A stretch of 5,144 nt of DNA from Pseudomonadota bacterium. GTDB lineage: Bacteria; Desulfobacterota; Desulfobacteria; Desulfobacterales; RPRI01. The stretch is taken from NCBI GenBank assembly GCA_018830925.1, contig JAHJRK010000165.1, positions 1 to 5,144 on the forward strand. Direction: 5' to 3'. The position numbers and the translations under genes were made by a program. The stretch's first letter is position 1. Every line of letters starts with the position of its first letter. Positions 1 through 5,144 of this stretch are shown in pieces. The notes beneath the pieces were generated by a model that made no database searches, was not told the origin of the DNA, and saw only the letters and a list, made by a program, of their open reading frames with translations.

Positions 1-114
1 CACTCAGCTATTAATTCAACAGGTTTTAAATCGCTTTCAGAAGGCGACCGCGTTACATTCGAAATCGTGAACGGCCCAAAAGGCCCCGGCGCAGCAAATG
101 TGACAAAGCTGTAA
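1..114 (+). CDS. Cold-shock protein, CspA family (3' part only)
   Basis: The frame is open from the first base to TAA at 112-114 and encodes the last 37 residues of a cold-shock domain protein. Visible hallmarks are HSAI near the start, then FKSLSEGDRVTFEI and the C-terminal GPKGPGAANVTKL, which match the back half of the roughly 66-residue CspA fold. The RNA-binding RNP1 and RNP2 motifs lie in the missing 5' half. Proteins of this family bind single-stranded RNA and DNA and act in the cytoplasm as RNA chaperones, in the cold or constitutively. The reading frame ends normally and is followed at once by an intrinsic terminator, so the gene is not cotranscribed with nrfH. Which csp paralogue this is cannot be told. 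Confidence 0.93.
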   Translation, partial: HSAINSTGFKSLSEGDRVTFEIVNGPKGPGAANVTKL

Positions 115-137
115 TTAGCTGATAAAAGTTAAAGATA

Positions 138-173
138 AAAGGCATTCATGCAAAAGCGTGGGTGCCTTTTTTT
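138..173 (+). terminator. Intrinsic terminator of the cold-shock gene
   Basis: The arms AAAGGCATTCATGC (138-151) and GCGTGGGTGCCTTT (156-169) can form a 14-pair RNA stem with a few G-U pairs around an AAAA loop. The right arm runs straight into a T tract ending near 173. The structure lies 24 bases past the cold-shock stop codon, so it ends that transcript and insulates the nrf genes from it. The A-rich left side might also give partial termination on the minus strand, but no minus-strand gene ends here. Confidence 0.93.
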
Positions 174-205
174 ATTTAATGAAACAAAGATCGCACAAAA
201 GAGCC

Positions 206-239
206 ATTTCAGGATGTAATCTGATTATTATCTTGAAAT
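206..239. repeat. Long imperfect palindrome upstream of nrfH
   Basis: The outer arms ATTTCAGGAT (206-215) and ATCTTGAAAT (230-239) match as an inverted repeat at nine of ten positions, and the tenth is a G-T pair. A second inverted pair, AATC (218-221) and GATT (223-226), sits almost on the same centre, so the symmetry covers nearly the whole 34 bases with a one-base offset. No T run follows, so it is not a terminator. It overlaps the best -35 candidate for nrfHA and could be an operator for a dimeric regulator. I cannot assign it to FNR, HcpR or NsrR by sequence. Confidence 0.6.
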
Positions 240-261
240 ATTACTCGAAATTCTATATTAA
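233..261 (+). promoter_or_regulatory. Possible sigma-70 promoter for nrfHA
   Basis: TTGAAA (233-238) and TATTAA (256-261) are separated by 17 bases in an A/T-rich leader. An overlapping TATATT at 254-259 would give a 15-base spacer instead. It is the best match between the cold-shock terminator and nrfH and would leave a 5' leader of about 80 bases. A/T-rich DNA gives many chance matches, so this rests mainly on position and on the overlap with the palindrome at 206-239. I saw no sigma-54 motif in this leader. Confidence 0.35.
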
Positions 262-314
262 TTTTACATCTCCCTTAGTTTTATTCCTGAACAGCATCAA
301 ACACAAAAAATATT

Positions 315-343
315 TCTCCTTTTTACGAAAAACCGTAAGGAGA
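315..343 (+). promoter_or_regulatory. Hairpin that would cover the nrfH ribosome binding site
   Basis: The nrfH Shine-Dalgarno sequence AAGGAG (337-342) lies 8 bases before the ATG at 351. Upstream bases can pair with it. Positions 315-319 (TCTCC) pair with 339-343 (GGAGA), and 323-327 (TTACG) pair with 334-338 (CGTAA). This leaves a three-base T bulge at 320-322 and the loop AAAAAC. The resulting ten-pair stem would hide the whole ribosome binding site, so translation may depend on opening it. Partial pairing to a purine-rich Shine-Dalgarno can arise by chance. Confidence 0.45.
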
Positions 344-350
344 TCCGGAT

Positions 351-806
351 ATGTTCTCTAAGTCGCAAAAGATAATTATCGGAATTTTCGTACTGGCGAC
401 GGCAGGCGGACTTTTTGTCATGTTCGGGCCTCCAAAACTCATGGCCAAAACCGAGACTCCTGATTTTTGTGCCTCCTGCCATGTCATGGAGTCCCAGTTT
501 GAAGCCTGGTTTCATACTGGCGCCCATCGGAGCATTCAATGTATTGACTGCCATCTTCCCCATGAAAATTTCAGCACGTATTATACATGGAAGTCAATCG
601 ACGGGATGAAAGACATGTTTGTCTTTTATTCCGGCATAGTGCCTGAAATGATAACGCTTTCAACGCATGGAATAAAGACGGTTCAATCCAACTGCGCCCG
701 CTGCCATGCAACCACTGTTGAAAAAATTGACCAGACGCGCAACTGCTGGGAATGCCACCGCTGGCTTCAGCATAACCTTGCAGGCAGCCGGCTGACTGAT
801 AAATAA
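351..806 (+). CDS. nrfH: Cytochrome c nitrite reductase small subunit, membrane tetraheme quinol dehydrogenase NrfH
   Basis: NrfH belongs to the NapC/NirT family. It anchors the nitrite reductase to the outer face of the cytoplasmic membrane, oxidises menaquinol and passes electrons to NrfA. The 151-residue length is usual. One transmembrane helix spans about residues 7-26, followed by four c-type heme motifs: C40-ASC-H44, C64-IDC-H68, C115-ARC-H119 and C132-WEC-H136. The first is of the CxxCHxM type (M46), as in Desulfovibrio vulgaris NrfH, where that methionine ligates heme 1. K81 and D88 have the same spacing as the Lys and Asp I recall at the quinol site of that structure. The ATG has AAGGAG 8 bases upstream. 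nrfA begins 17 bases after the stop, which marks an operon. Heme attachment needs a cytochrome c maturation system, not present in this window. Confidence 0.96.
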   Translation: MFSKSQKIIIGIFVLATAGGLFVMFGPPKLMAKTETPDFCASCHVMESQFEAWFHTGAHRSIQCIDCHLPHENFSTYYTWKSIDGMKDMFVFYSGIVPEMITLSTHGIKTVQSNCARCHATTVEKIDQTRNCWECHRWLQHNLAGSRLTDK

Positions 807-812
807 AGGAAT

Positions 813-818
813 AGGAGG
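813..818 (+). promoter_or_regulatory. Ribosome binding site of nrfA
   Basis: AGGAGG lies in the 17-base gap between nrfH and nrfA, 5 bases before the ATG at 824. This strong site fixes the nrfA start and places the lipoprotein signal at the very N-terminus. Unlike the nrfH site, I see no nearby sequence that would obviously mask it. Confidence 0.85.
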
Positions 819-823
819 GACAG

Positions 824-2290
824 ATGATTTTTCCTGATATAAAAAAACGAATTTTCGTTTGCCTTGTGTTGTCCGGATTGATTGCTCTGTTGGGTTGTCA
901 GCCATCCAAGCCTGAACCAAGGCAGACGATCGTGATTCCGGACGGTGAAATCAATCCTGAACTATGGGGAAAAGCCTATAACGAAGAATACCAGCTTTGG
1001 AAAAAAACTGAAGAGCCAGTGAGCGCAAGGCTGAGCAAATACAAAACAGGTATGGACGGCAGCGCAATTTCAGTGGATAAACTCTCAGAGTTTCCATACA
1101 TGGCCCTGTTATTCAACGGATGGGGGTTTGGAGTGGAATACAACGAACCCAGAGGCCATGCCAACATGTTGCGCGATCAGCTCGAAGTCGATTCCTCCCG
1201 TATAGGGGCCGGCGGAGTCTGCCTCAGTTGTAAAACCCCTTACGCACCAAGTCTGCAGAAAGAGATGGGGCCAGATTATTACAGGAGGCCTTTAAGGGAA
1301 GTCCTGAATAAAATCCCCGAGAAAGACAGAACGCTTGGCGTCGCCTGCATAGACTGCCATAACAACAGGGACATGACTCTTCAGATTTCACGCGGATTTA
1401 CACTGGTAAAGGCCCTCCAGGGGATGGGAAAAGACGTAAATACATTGTCCCGCCAGGAGATGCGTTCGACTGTGTGCGCGCAGTGTCATGTTACATACAA
1501 TATCAATAAGGATGCTGAAGGAAAATCTGTCGGGCTCTACTTTCCATGGCAAAACAGCAAATGGGGAGCAATTACCGTTGAAGATATAATTAAAAGAATC
1601 CGCAGCGATGAAACGGTCAAAGAATGGAAACAGAATGTCACCGGATTCAAAATGGGATTCATCCGCCATCCGGAATTTGAATTTTTTACCAACAACAGCT
1701 CTCATTTCAAGGCCGGGGCCTCCTGTGCGGACTGCCATATGCCCTATACCAAGGCCGGTGTATATAAAATTTCAGACCATCGTGTTATGAGCCCGATCCA
1801 GAATGAAATGCGGGCTTGCCAGCAATGCCATGCAGCAAATCCCGGGTGGTTGAAGGAGCGCGTCTTTGCAATTCAGGACCGGACGGTTTCCATGATGATT
1901 CGCTCCGGATACGCTACTGCCACGGTTGCAAAGCTGTTTGAAATTACGCATAAGGCCAGAAACGAAGGCAGGCCCATCGACCAGGAACTCTACAATAAAG
2001 CAAAGGATTATTATGAAGAGGCCTTTTACCGCAGCCTTTTCATGGGAGCTGAAAACTCGGTAGGATTTCACAATCCAACGGAAGGCATGCGCATTTTAGG
2101 AGATGCCGTTGCCTTTGCAACAAAATCAGAAGCATTCCTGCGACAACTTCTCACAAAGGCGGGCGTCGATGTTCCGATCAAAGTGGATCTTGAAATCATG
2201 AAATATGTCGACAAGAGGGGCGAGAAGAAAATACGTTTCAACCCTGCTGTCGAGTTTAAAGATCCCATGGGGCTTCAGGGCCGCTTCTGA
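824..2290 (+). CDS. nrfA: Cytochrome c nitrite reductase, catalytic pentaheme subunit NrfA (ammonia-forming)
   Basis: NrfA reduces nitrite to ammonium with six electrons outside the cytoplasmic membrane. The 488 residues begin with a lipoprotein signal (KKR, a hydrophobic stretch, then lipobox LLGC25), so the mature enzyme is probably lipid-anchored. The catalytic heme has the special lysine motif C133-LSC-K137. The four other hemes are C175-IDC-H179, C218-AQC-H222, C301-ADC-H305 and C332-QQC-H336. Likely distal histidines are H112 (RGH), H294, H319 and H416. By alignment from memory with E. coli NrfA, active-site Arg, Tyr and His are R126, Y225 and H282. The calcium ligands are not conserved: the E. 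coli Glu before the active-site Tyr is T224, and the Lys and Gln of KAQH are F279 and R281. This points to the calcium-independent subclass known from Geobacter lovleyi. No convincing terminator follows. Confidence 0.97.
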   Translation: MIFPDIKKRIFVCLVLSGLIALLGCQPSKPEPRQTIVIPDGEINPELWGKAYNEEYQLWKKTEEPVSARLSKYKTGMDGSAISVDKLSEFPYMALLFNGWGFGVEYNEPRGHANMLRDQLEVDSSRIGAGGVCLSCKTPYAPSLQKEMGPDYYRRPLREVLNKIPEKDRTLGVACIDCHNNRDMTLQISRGFTLVKALQGMGKDVNTLSRQEMRSTVCAQCHVTYNINKDAEGKSVGLYFPWQNSKWGAITVEDIIKRIRSDETVKEWKQNVTGFKMGFIRHPEFEFFTNNSSHFKAGASCADCHMPYTKAGVYKISDHRVMSPIQNEMRACQQCHAANPGWLKERVFAIQDRTVSMMIRSGYATATVAKLFEITHKARNEGRPIDQELYNKAKDYYEEAFYRSLFMGAENSVGFHNPTEGMRILGDAVAFATKSEAFLRQLLTKAGVDVPIKVDLEIMKYVDKRGEKKIRFNPAVEFKDPMGLQGRF

Positions 2291-2370
2291 ACTGAATCTG
2301 TTTATATTTTGCATAACAGGGGTGGATAGAGGTATGCGCTGATGTATTCCGACGAATTTTTTTCCCGTCG
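2291..2370. other. Convergent gap between nrfA and the glycosyltransferase
   Basis: These 80 bases separate two genes that point at each other. A strong intrinsic terminator would be expected, but none is clear. The best pairs are GCATA (2311-2315) with TATGC (2333-2337), and CGACG (2350-2354) with CGTCG (2366-2370) around a ten-base loop. Each is only five pairs. The second has its T run inside the loop, not after the stem. Transcription may end by Rho or read into the opposite gene. Confidence 0.5.
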
Positions 2371-3225
2371 TTAGTACTTCGAAATTCGATGTTCGATGTT
2401 CGACGTTCGATATAATGCCTCATACTCAAGGGCTTCGTCTTTTCGTCCCCTTTTCTTGCAGCCTTCGGCATAAACCAGGCATTTCCCCGTAATTACTTTT
2501 ACTGCAAGCTTTCGCTGATCTCCGGAGAGCAGACCACCTTCAATGAGTTTTTTTATTGACTGTATCCTGTACTTATCTAACGAATGCATTCGGGAAAGCT
2601 GATCTTTGTGCCCGCCTCTTTTTACTATAAGAGGGCTATCTATAAGATGTATCGGATACCTGCAGTTTATCCTGAGCCACATGTCATAATCTTCACATGC
2701 GGGAAGCGTTTCATCAAAAAGGCCGGACATGTTGAACAGGTCTCTCTTCATCATGACGGCAGACGGACTTACCATGCAAAGTTCAAGAGATTTTTCAAAA
2801 AAGAACCCGGATACTTTTTTGTGCCTTTTGCCCGGATTAACCCTTCTTCCGTTTCTTACCCAGATCTCCTCTGTCTGGCATATAAGGGCATCCGGGTTGC
2901 TCCTGAAAAATTCAAGCTGCGTTTCAAGTTTACCGGGAAGCCATAGATCGTCCGAATCAAGAAAGGCTATATGAGTTCCGGACGATGAGACGATCCCTTT
3001 GTTTCTTGCTGCGCTGACGCCCATATTTTCCTGCTTTATGACTTTAATTCTGTCTCTGTAAGAAGAAAGTATCTCCTGTGTATTATCGGTTGAACCGTCA
3101 TCTACCACGATCAGTTCAAAACCGTCACAATCCTGGGATAGAACGGAATCTATCGCCTCTTTTATAATCCATCCCCTGTTATATGTCGGTATGACTACAC
3201 TTACCGTCGCCTTGCCGGTATCCAT
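2371..3225 (-). CDS. Family 2 glycosyltransferase (GT-A fold)
   Basis: This is a probable inverting sugar transferase of the GT2 family, using a nucleotide-activated sugar in surface polysaccharide or glycan synthesis; donor and acceptor cannot be read from the sequence. In the 284-residue product, VSVVIPTYNRG (residues 8-18) opens the nucleotide-binding fold and VVDDGSTDN follows at about 40-48. DSDD (90-93) carries the DxD metal and nucleotide-diphosphate site, and E178-D179 in CEDYDMW is the likely catalytic base region. No transmembrane segment is seen. I chose ATG 3225-3223, which has GGAG at 3238-3235 and begins seven residues before the conserved first strand. The frame stays open upstream to a TTG at 3393, but that part resembles no domain and holds strong inverted repeats. 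The last dozen residues (RTSNIEHRISKY) come from a DNA repeat. The gene is convergent to nrfA and divergent from the ETF-QO gene, with no functional tie to either. Confidence 0.9.
   Translation of the reverse strand: MDTGKATVSVVIPTYNRGWIIKEAIDSVLSQDCDGFELIVVDDGSTDNTQEILSSYRDRIKVIKQENMGVSAARNKGIVSSSGTHIAFLDSDDLWLPGKLETQLEFFRSNPDALICQTEEIWVRNGRRVNPGKRHKKVSGFFFEKSLELCMVSPSAVMMKRDLFNMSGLFDETLPACEDYDMWLRINCRYPIHLIDSPLIVKRGGHKDQLSRMHSLDKYRIQSIKKLIEGGLLSGDQRKLAVKVITGKCLVYAEGCKKRGRKDEALEYEALYRTSNIEHRISKY
2377..2411. repeat. Five tandem TTCGA heptamers
   Basis: Five consecutive seven-base units share the core TTCGA: CTTCGAA, ATTCGAT, GTTCGAT, GTTCGAC and GTTCGAT. Because 7 is not a multiple of 3, three units give a 21-base period, and each reading frame yields a similar peptide, here RTSNIEHRISKY at the glycosyltransferase C-terminus. 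I recall arrays of this kind at many gene ends in Desulfobacterota and some other groups, but their function is unknown to me. The array abuts the stop codon, so it has become part of the coding sequence. Confidence 0.85.
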
Positions 3226-3258
3226 ATTACTAAACTCCGGTTTGTTGTGTCCGGTTTC

Positions 3259-3274
3259 CCGGTCTTTTGACCGG
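3259..3274 (-). repeat. Perfect hairpin in the glycosyltransferase leader
   Basis: CCGGTC (3259-3264) and GACCGG (3269-3274) form a perfect six-pair G/C-rich stem around a four-base loop. It lies about 35 bases upstream of the chosen glycosyltransferase start. No T run follows on either strand, so it is not an ordinary terminator. It is the second of two closely spaced hairpins in that transcript. Confidence 0.6.
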
Positions 3275-3276
3275 CC

Positions 3277-3329
3277 TGCTTCCCGCAAGCTCCACCCTTT
3301 TTTAGCGGGAAGCATCAATCTTTTTCCCG
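3277..3329 (-). repeat. Mutually exclusive inverted repeats in the glycosyltransferase leader
   Basis: TGCTTCCCGC (3277-3286) and GCGGGAAGCA (3305-3314) are a perfect ten-base inverted repeat with an 18-base loop. Part of the second arm, CGGGAA (3306-3311), is also complementary to TTCCCG (3324-3329). In the minus-strand RNA the middle segment can therefore pair with either the earlier or the later partner, but not both. Such an arrangement is seen in attenuators. No known riboswitch or leader peptide was recognised, so a regulatory role is inference. Confidence 0.5.
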
Positions 3330-3439
3330 GATATCGCAAAAGTGAGTTACTCAAAGCATTGAATATGCTACAATGCCCGAAAGGAAAACGCAATCAGTGA
3401 CCGGATAAAAAGGATTTTTTACAAAGAAATCAAAAAAGG

Positions 3440-3468
3440 TTGTCACATTTGCATTGTTTTGATACAAG
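3440..3468 (+). promoter_or_regulatory. Possible promoter for the ETF-QO gene
   Basis: TTGTCA (3440-3445) matches the -35 consensus at five of six positions. It lies 17 bases before TACAAG (3463-3468), a four-of-six match to the -10 consensus. The same stretch has loose dyad symmetry, with TTGT (3454-3457) facing ACAA (3464-3467) and flanking TGC and GCA, so a regulator could bind here. A second A/T-rich candidate -10 lies at 3489-3496 within the palindrome CTATATTATAG. Confidence 0.3.
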
Positions 3469-3534
3469 CAGTGTAGTTAAATTATGGCTATATTATAGAA
3501 TAAAATTCGATGTAAAAAATATAAGGTGGAAATA

Positions 3535-5144
3535 ATGGATCAGCAAAGAGAAAAAATTGATTTTGACGTGCTTTTCGTGGGAGGCGGCCCGGCTTGTCTG
3601 GCAGGCGCAATCAAGCTTATGCAGCTTGCTAAAAAAAATAACATCAGCATCGAAGTTGCTCTGATTGAAAAGGGAGCTGAAATCGGATCTCATGCCTTAA
3701 GCGGAGCTGTTTTAAACCCTATAGCTTTACAGGAGCTGATTCCGGATTTTATTGAAAAGGGATGCCCCGTTGAAACGATTGTAAGGGGAGATGAATTCGT
3801 CTTTCTGACAAAAACCGGATACTTTAAGGTTCCTTTTACGCCCCGCCAGATGCATAACAAGGGCTTTTATATCATAAGCCTTTCAAAATTCACAAAATGG
3901 CTTGGAGAGATCGCTCTTGAGCTCGGAGTAAATATATTCCCCGGCTTTGCGGGAAAAGAAGTCCTGTATGCCGATAACGGAAAGACCGTCACAGGAGTGA
4001 GAACCGGAGACAAGGGGCTCGGAAAGGACGGTTCTCCCAAGAGCAATTTCGAGCCTGGAATAGACCTTATGGCAAAGATCACGGTCTTTGGAGAAGGGGC
4101 AAGAGGAAGCCTGATGCGGGATATTGCAAAAAAGCTCGATATTTTTTCAGGCAAAATGCCCCAGATTTATGAAACCGGAATAAAGGAAGTGATCCAGCTT
4201 CCTGAAAATAATTATTTTTCTTCAAGCGACGCCAATGACATTCATACCCTCGGCTATCCGCTCGGTTTGGATACTCCAGGCGGCGGCTTTTTATATGAGA
4301 TGAAAGACAACAAAGTAACCCTGGGTTTTCTTGCAGGACTCTCCTATGATGATCCGCTGTTCGATTTATATGACGAATTTATCAAATTCAAAAGCCATCC
4401 CTTTGTGGCTCAGATCATAAAAGGCGGGAAAGTCCTGCAGCAGGGCGCGCGCACGGTTTCAACAGGCGGATACTATACAATGCCCAAGCTCTTCACAAAC
4501 GGCGCCCTGTTCACGGGAGGCGCTGCCGCAATCCAGAATACCCCAGCGTTAAAAGGAATCCATGTTTCCATGAAATCGGGCATGCTTGCGGCGGAAACAG
4601 TCATCAAAGCCTTAGAGGAAAAAAGCTTCAATGCGGAAACGCTGAGTTATTTTCAAACTCTGTTTGATAAAAGCCAGCTTAAGGACGAAATGCTCGAAGG
4701 AAGAAATTTCGCCCAGGCCCTTGCAAAGAAAGGTCTGATCAAATTTATACATCTTGGAACCCAGTATTTCACAAAAGGGCGCGGCATTATCGACGGAATG
4801 AATACGGAAGAGGACTGCGCCACCCTGAAACCCTTGAAAGCGGGCGGGAAAACGGGCAAGCCTGAAACAAAGAAGAAAACTTTTGACGGAACGCTTTATG
4901 TGGACAAGCTGACCGGAGTTTATCTCTCAAAAACCATGCACAGGGAAGACCAGCCATGCCACTTAATAGTCCACGATACGGATATTTGTGTAAATGAATG
5001 CTATGAAAAATTCAAATCCCCATGCACAAGATTTTGCCCCGGAGATGTATATGAAATAGAGACTGATGAAAAGACGGGGAAGCGGAGGCTGAAAATCAAT
5101 TTTTCAAATTGCCTCCACTGCAAAACATGCGATATCAAAGATCC
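3535..5144 (+). CDS. Electron transfer flavoprotein-quinone oxidoreductase (ETF-QO), 3' end cut by the window
   Basis: ETF-QO takes electrons from reduced electron transfer flavoprotein, loaded by acyl-CoA and related dehydrogenases, and passes them through FAD and a 4Fe-4S cluster to membrane quinone. The visible 536 residues open with an FAD-binding strand, FDVLFVGGGPACLAG (10-24). The conserved GSHALSGAVLNP follows at 51-62. The C-terminal cluster motif is complete: C501, C526, C529 and C532, in NCLHCKTCDIKD, with the same 25-3-3 spacing as human ETFDH. Only the short tail, probably around 20 residues, is missing. The ATG has AAGGTGG five bases upstream, and the frame is closed by TAG at 3496-3498. 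The third glycine of GxGxxG is Cys21. The protein is expected to sit on the inner face of the membrane. Its presence suggests fatty-acid or aromatic acyl-CoA oxidation. No etfAB is visible here. Confidence 0.96.
   Translation, partial: MDQQREKIDFDVLFVGGGPACLAGAIKLMQLAKKNNISIEVALIEKGAEIGSHALSGAVLNPIALQELIPDFIEKGCPVETIVRGDEFVFLTKTGYFKVPFTPRQMHNKGFYIISLSKFTKWLGEIALELGVNIFPGFAGKEVLYADNGKTVTGVRTGDKGLGKDGSPKSNFEPGIDLMAKITVFGEGARGSLMRDIAKKLDIFSGKMPQIYETGIKEVIQLPENNYFSSSDANDIHTLGYPLGLDTPGGGFLYEMKDNKVTLGFLAGLSYDDPLFDLYDEFIKFKSHPFVAQIIKGGKVLQQGARTVSTGGYYTMPKLFTNGALFTGGAAAIQNTPALKGIHVSMKSGMLAAETVIKALEEKSFNAETLSYFQTLFDKSQLKDEMLEGRNFAQALAKKGLIKFIHLGTQYFTKGRGIIDGMNTEEDCATLKPLKAGGKTGKPETKKKTFDGTLYVDKLTGVYLSKTMHREDQPCHLIVHDTDICVNECYEKFKSPCTRFCPGDVYEIETDEKTGKRRLKINFSNCLHCKTCDIKD

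Larger units (their letters stand above)
3226..3534. other. Divergent intergenic region without a convincing gene
   Basis: These 309 bases lie between the starts of the divergent glycosyltransferase and ETF-QO genes. The half nearest the glycosyltransferase (about 3259-3330) is rich in inverted repeats that would fold in its leader RNA. The half nearest ETF-QO (about 3400-3534) is A/T rich and holds candidate promoter elements. A minus-strand frame is open to 3393 but starts with TTG and shows no domain. TGCTACAAT at 3366-3374 resembles an extended -10 box on the plus strand, without a good -35. Confidence 0.6.

Noticed and set aside
158..361. Open frame of 67 codons between the cold-shock gene and nrfH
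   Set aside because: It starts with GTG inside the terminator stem, has no domain or good ribosome binding site, and runs over the nrfH start.
1388..1738. Minus-strand open frame of 116 codons inside nrfA
   Set aside because: It is antisense to the heme-binding core of NrfA and has no family features.
2350..2370. Possible terminator for nrfA
   Set aside because: The stem has only five pairs and the T run is in the loop, not after the stem.
2377..2411. Possible CRISPR array from the TTCGA repeats
   Set aside because: The units are seven bases long and contiguous with no spacers, which is a simple tandem repeat.
2584..2946. Plus-strand open frames of 120 and 81 codons opposite the glycosyltransferase
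   Set aside because: They lie wholly antisense to a clear GT2 domain and show no recognisable motif of their own.
3226..3393. 56-residue N-terminal extension of the glycosyltransferase
   Set aside because: It begins with TTG, precedes the conserved domain without resembling anything, and contains strong inverted repeats. The internal ATG at 3225 has a fitting ribosome binding site.
3867..4154. Minus-strand open frame of 95 codons inside the ETF-QO gene
   Set aside because: It is antisense to a well-conserved gene, has a low-complexity Ser/Pro-rich product and no ribosome binding evidence.

Overview
The window looks like chromosomal DNA from an anaerobic Desulfobacterota (Deltaproteobacteria) bacterium. 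The evidence is a two-gene nrfHA locus with the small subunit first, a bacterial ETF-quinone oxidoreductase, moderate base composition, and a run of TTCGA-type heptamers at a gene end. I recall heptamers of this kind from that group and from planctomycetes. The lineage is an inference, since no rRNA or marker gene is present.

Layout. Positions 1-114 hold the 3' end of a CspA-family cold-shock gene, closed by a strong intrinsic terminator (138-173). A leader of about 180 bases follows. It carries a long imperfect palindrome over a possible -35 element, and a hairpin that would cover the ribosome binding site of the next gene. nrfH (351-806) and nrfA (824-2290) form a tight operon for the membrane-bound cytochrome c nitrite reductase, which reduces nitrite to ammonium with menaquinol electrons. 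A short convergent gap leads to a family 2 glycosyltransferase on the minus strand (2371-3225), whose last residues are encoded by the heptamer repeats. The 309 bases from 3226 to 3534 hold no convincing gene. They contain competing inverted repeats on the glycosyltransferase side and a possible promoter on the other. From 3535 to the window edge runs an ETF-quinone oxidoreductase gene, cut just after its iron-sulfur motif.

How the genes relate. ETF-QO feeds electrons from acyl-CoA-type dehydrogenases into the quinone pool, and NrfHA draws electrons from menaquinol to reduce nitrite. The two could therefore meet at the quinone pool, but a gene on the opposite strand lies between them and shared control is not implied. 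The glycosyltransferase has no evident link to either.

The most notable point is that NrfA lacks the residues that bind calcium in the E. coli enzyme and has an arginine next to the active-site histidine. This fits the calcium-independent subclass described for Geobacter lovleyi. I see no wholly new system here; the other items of interest are regulatory structures.
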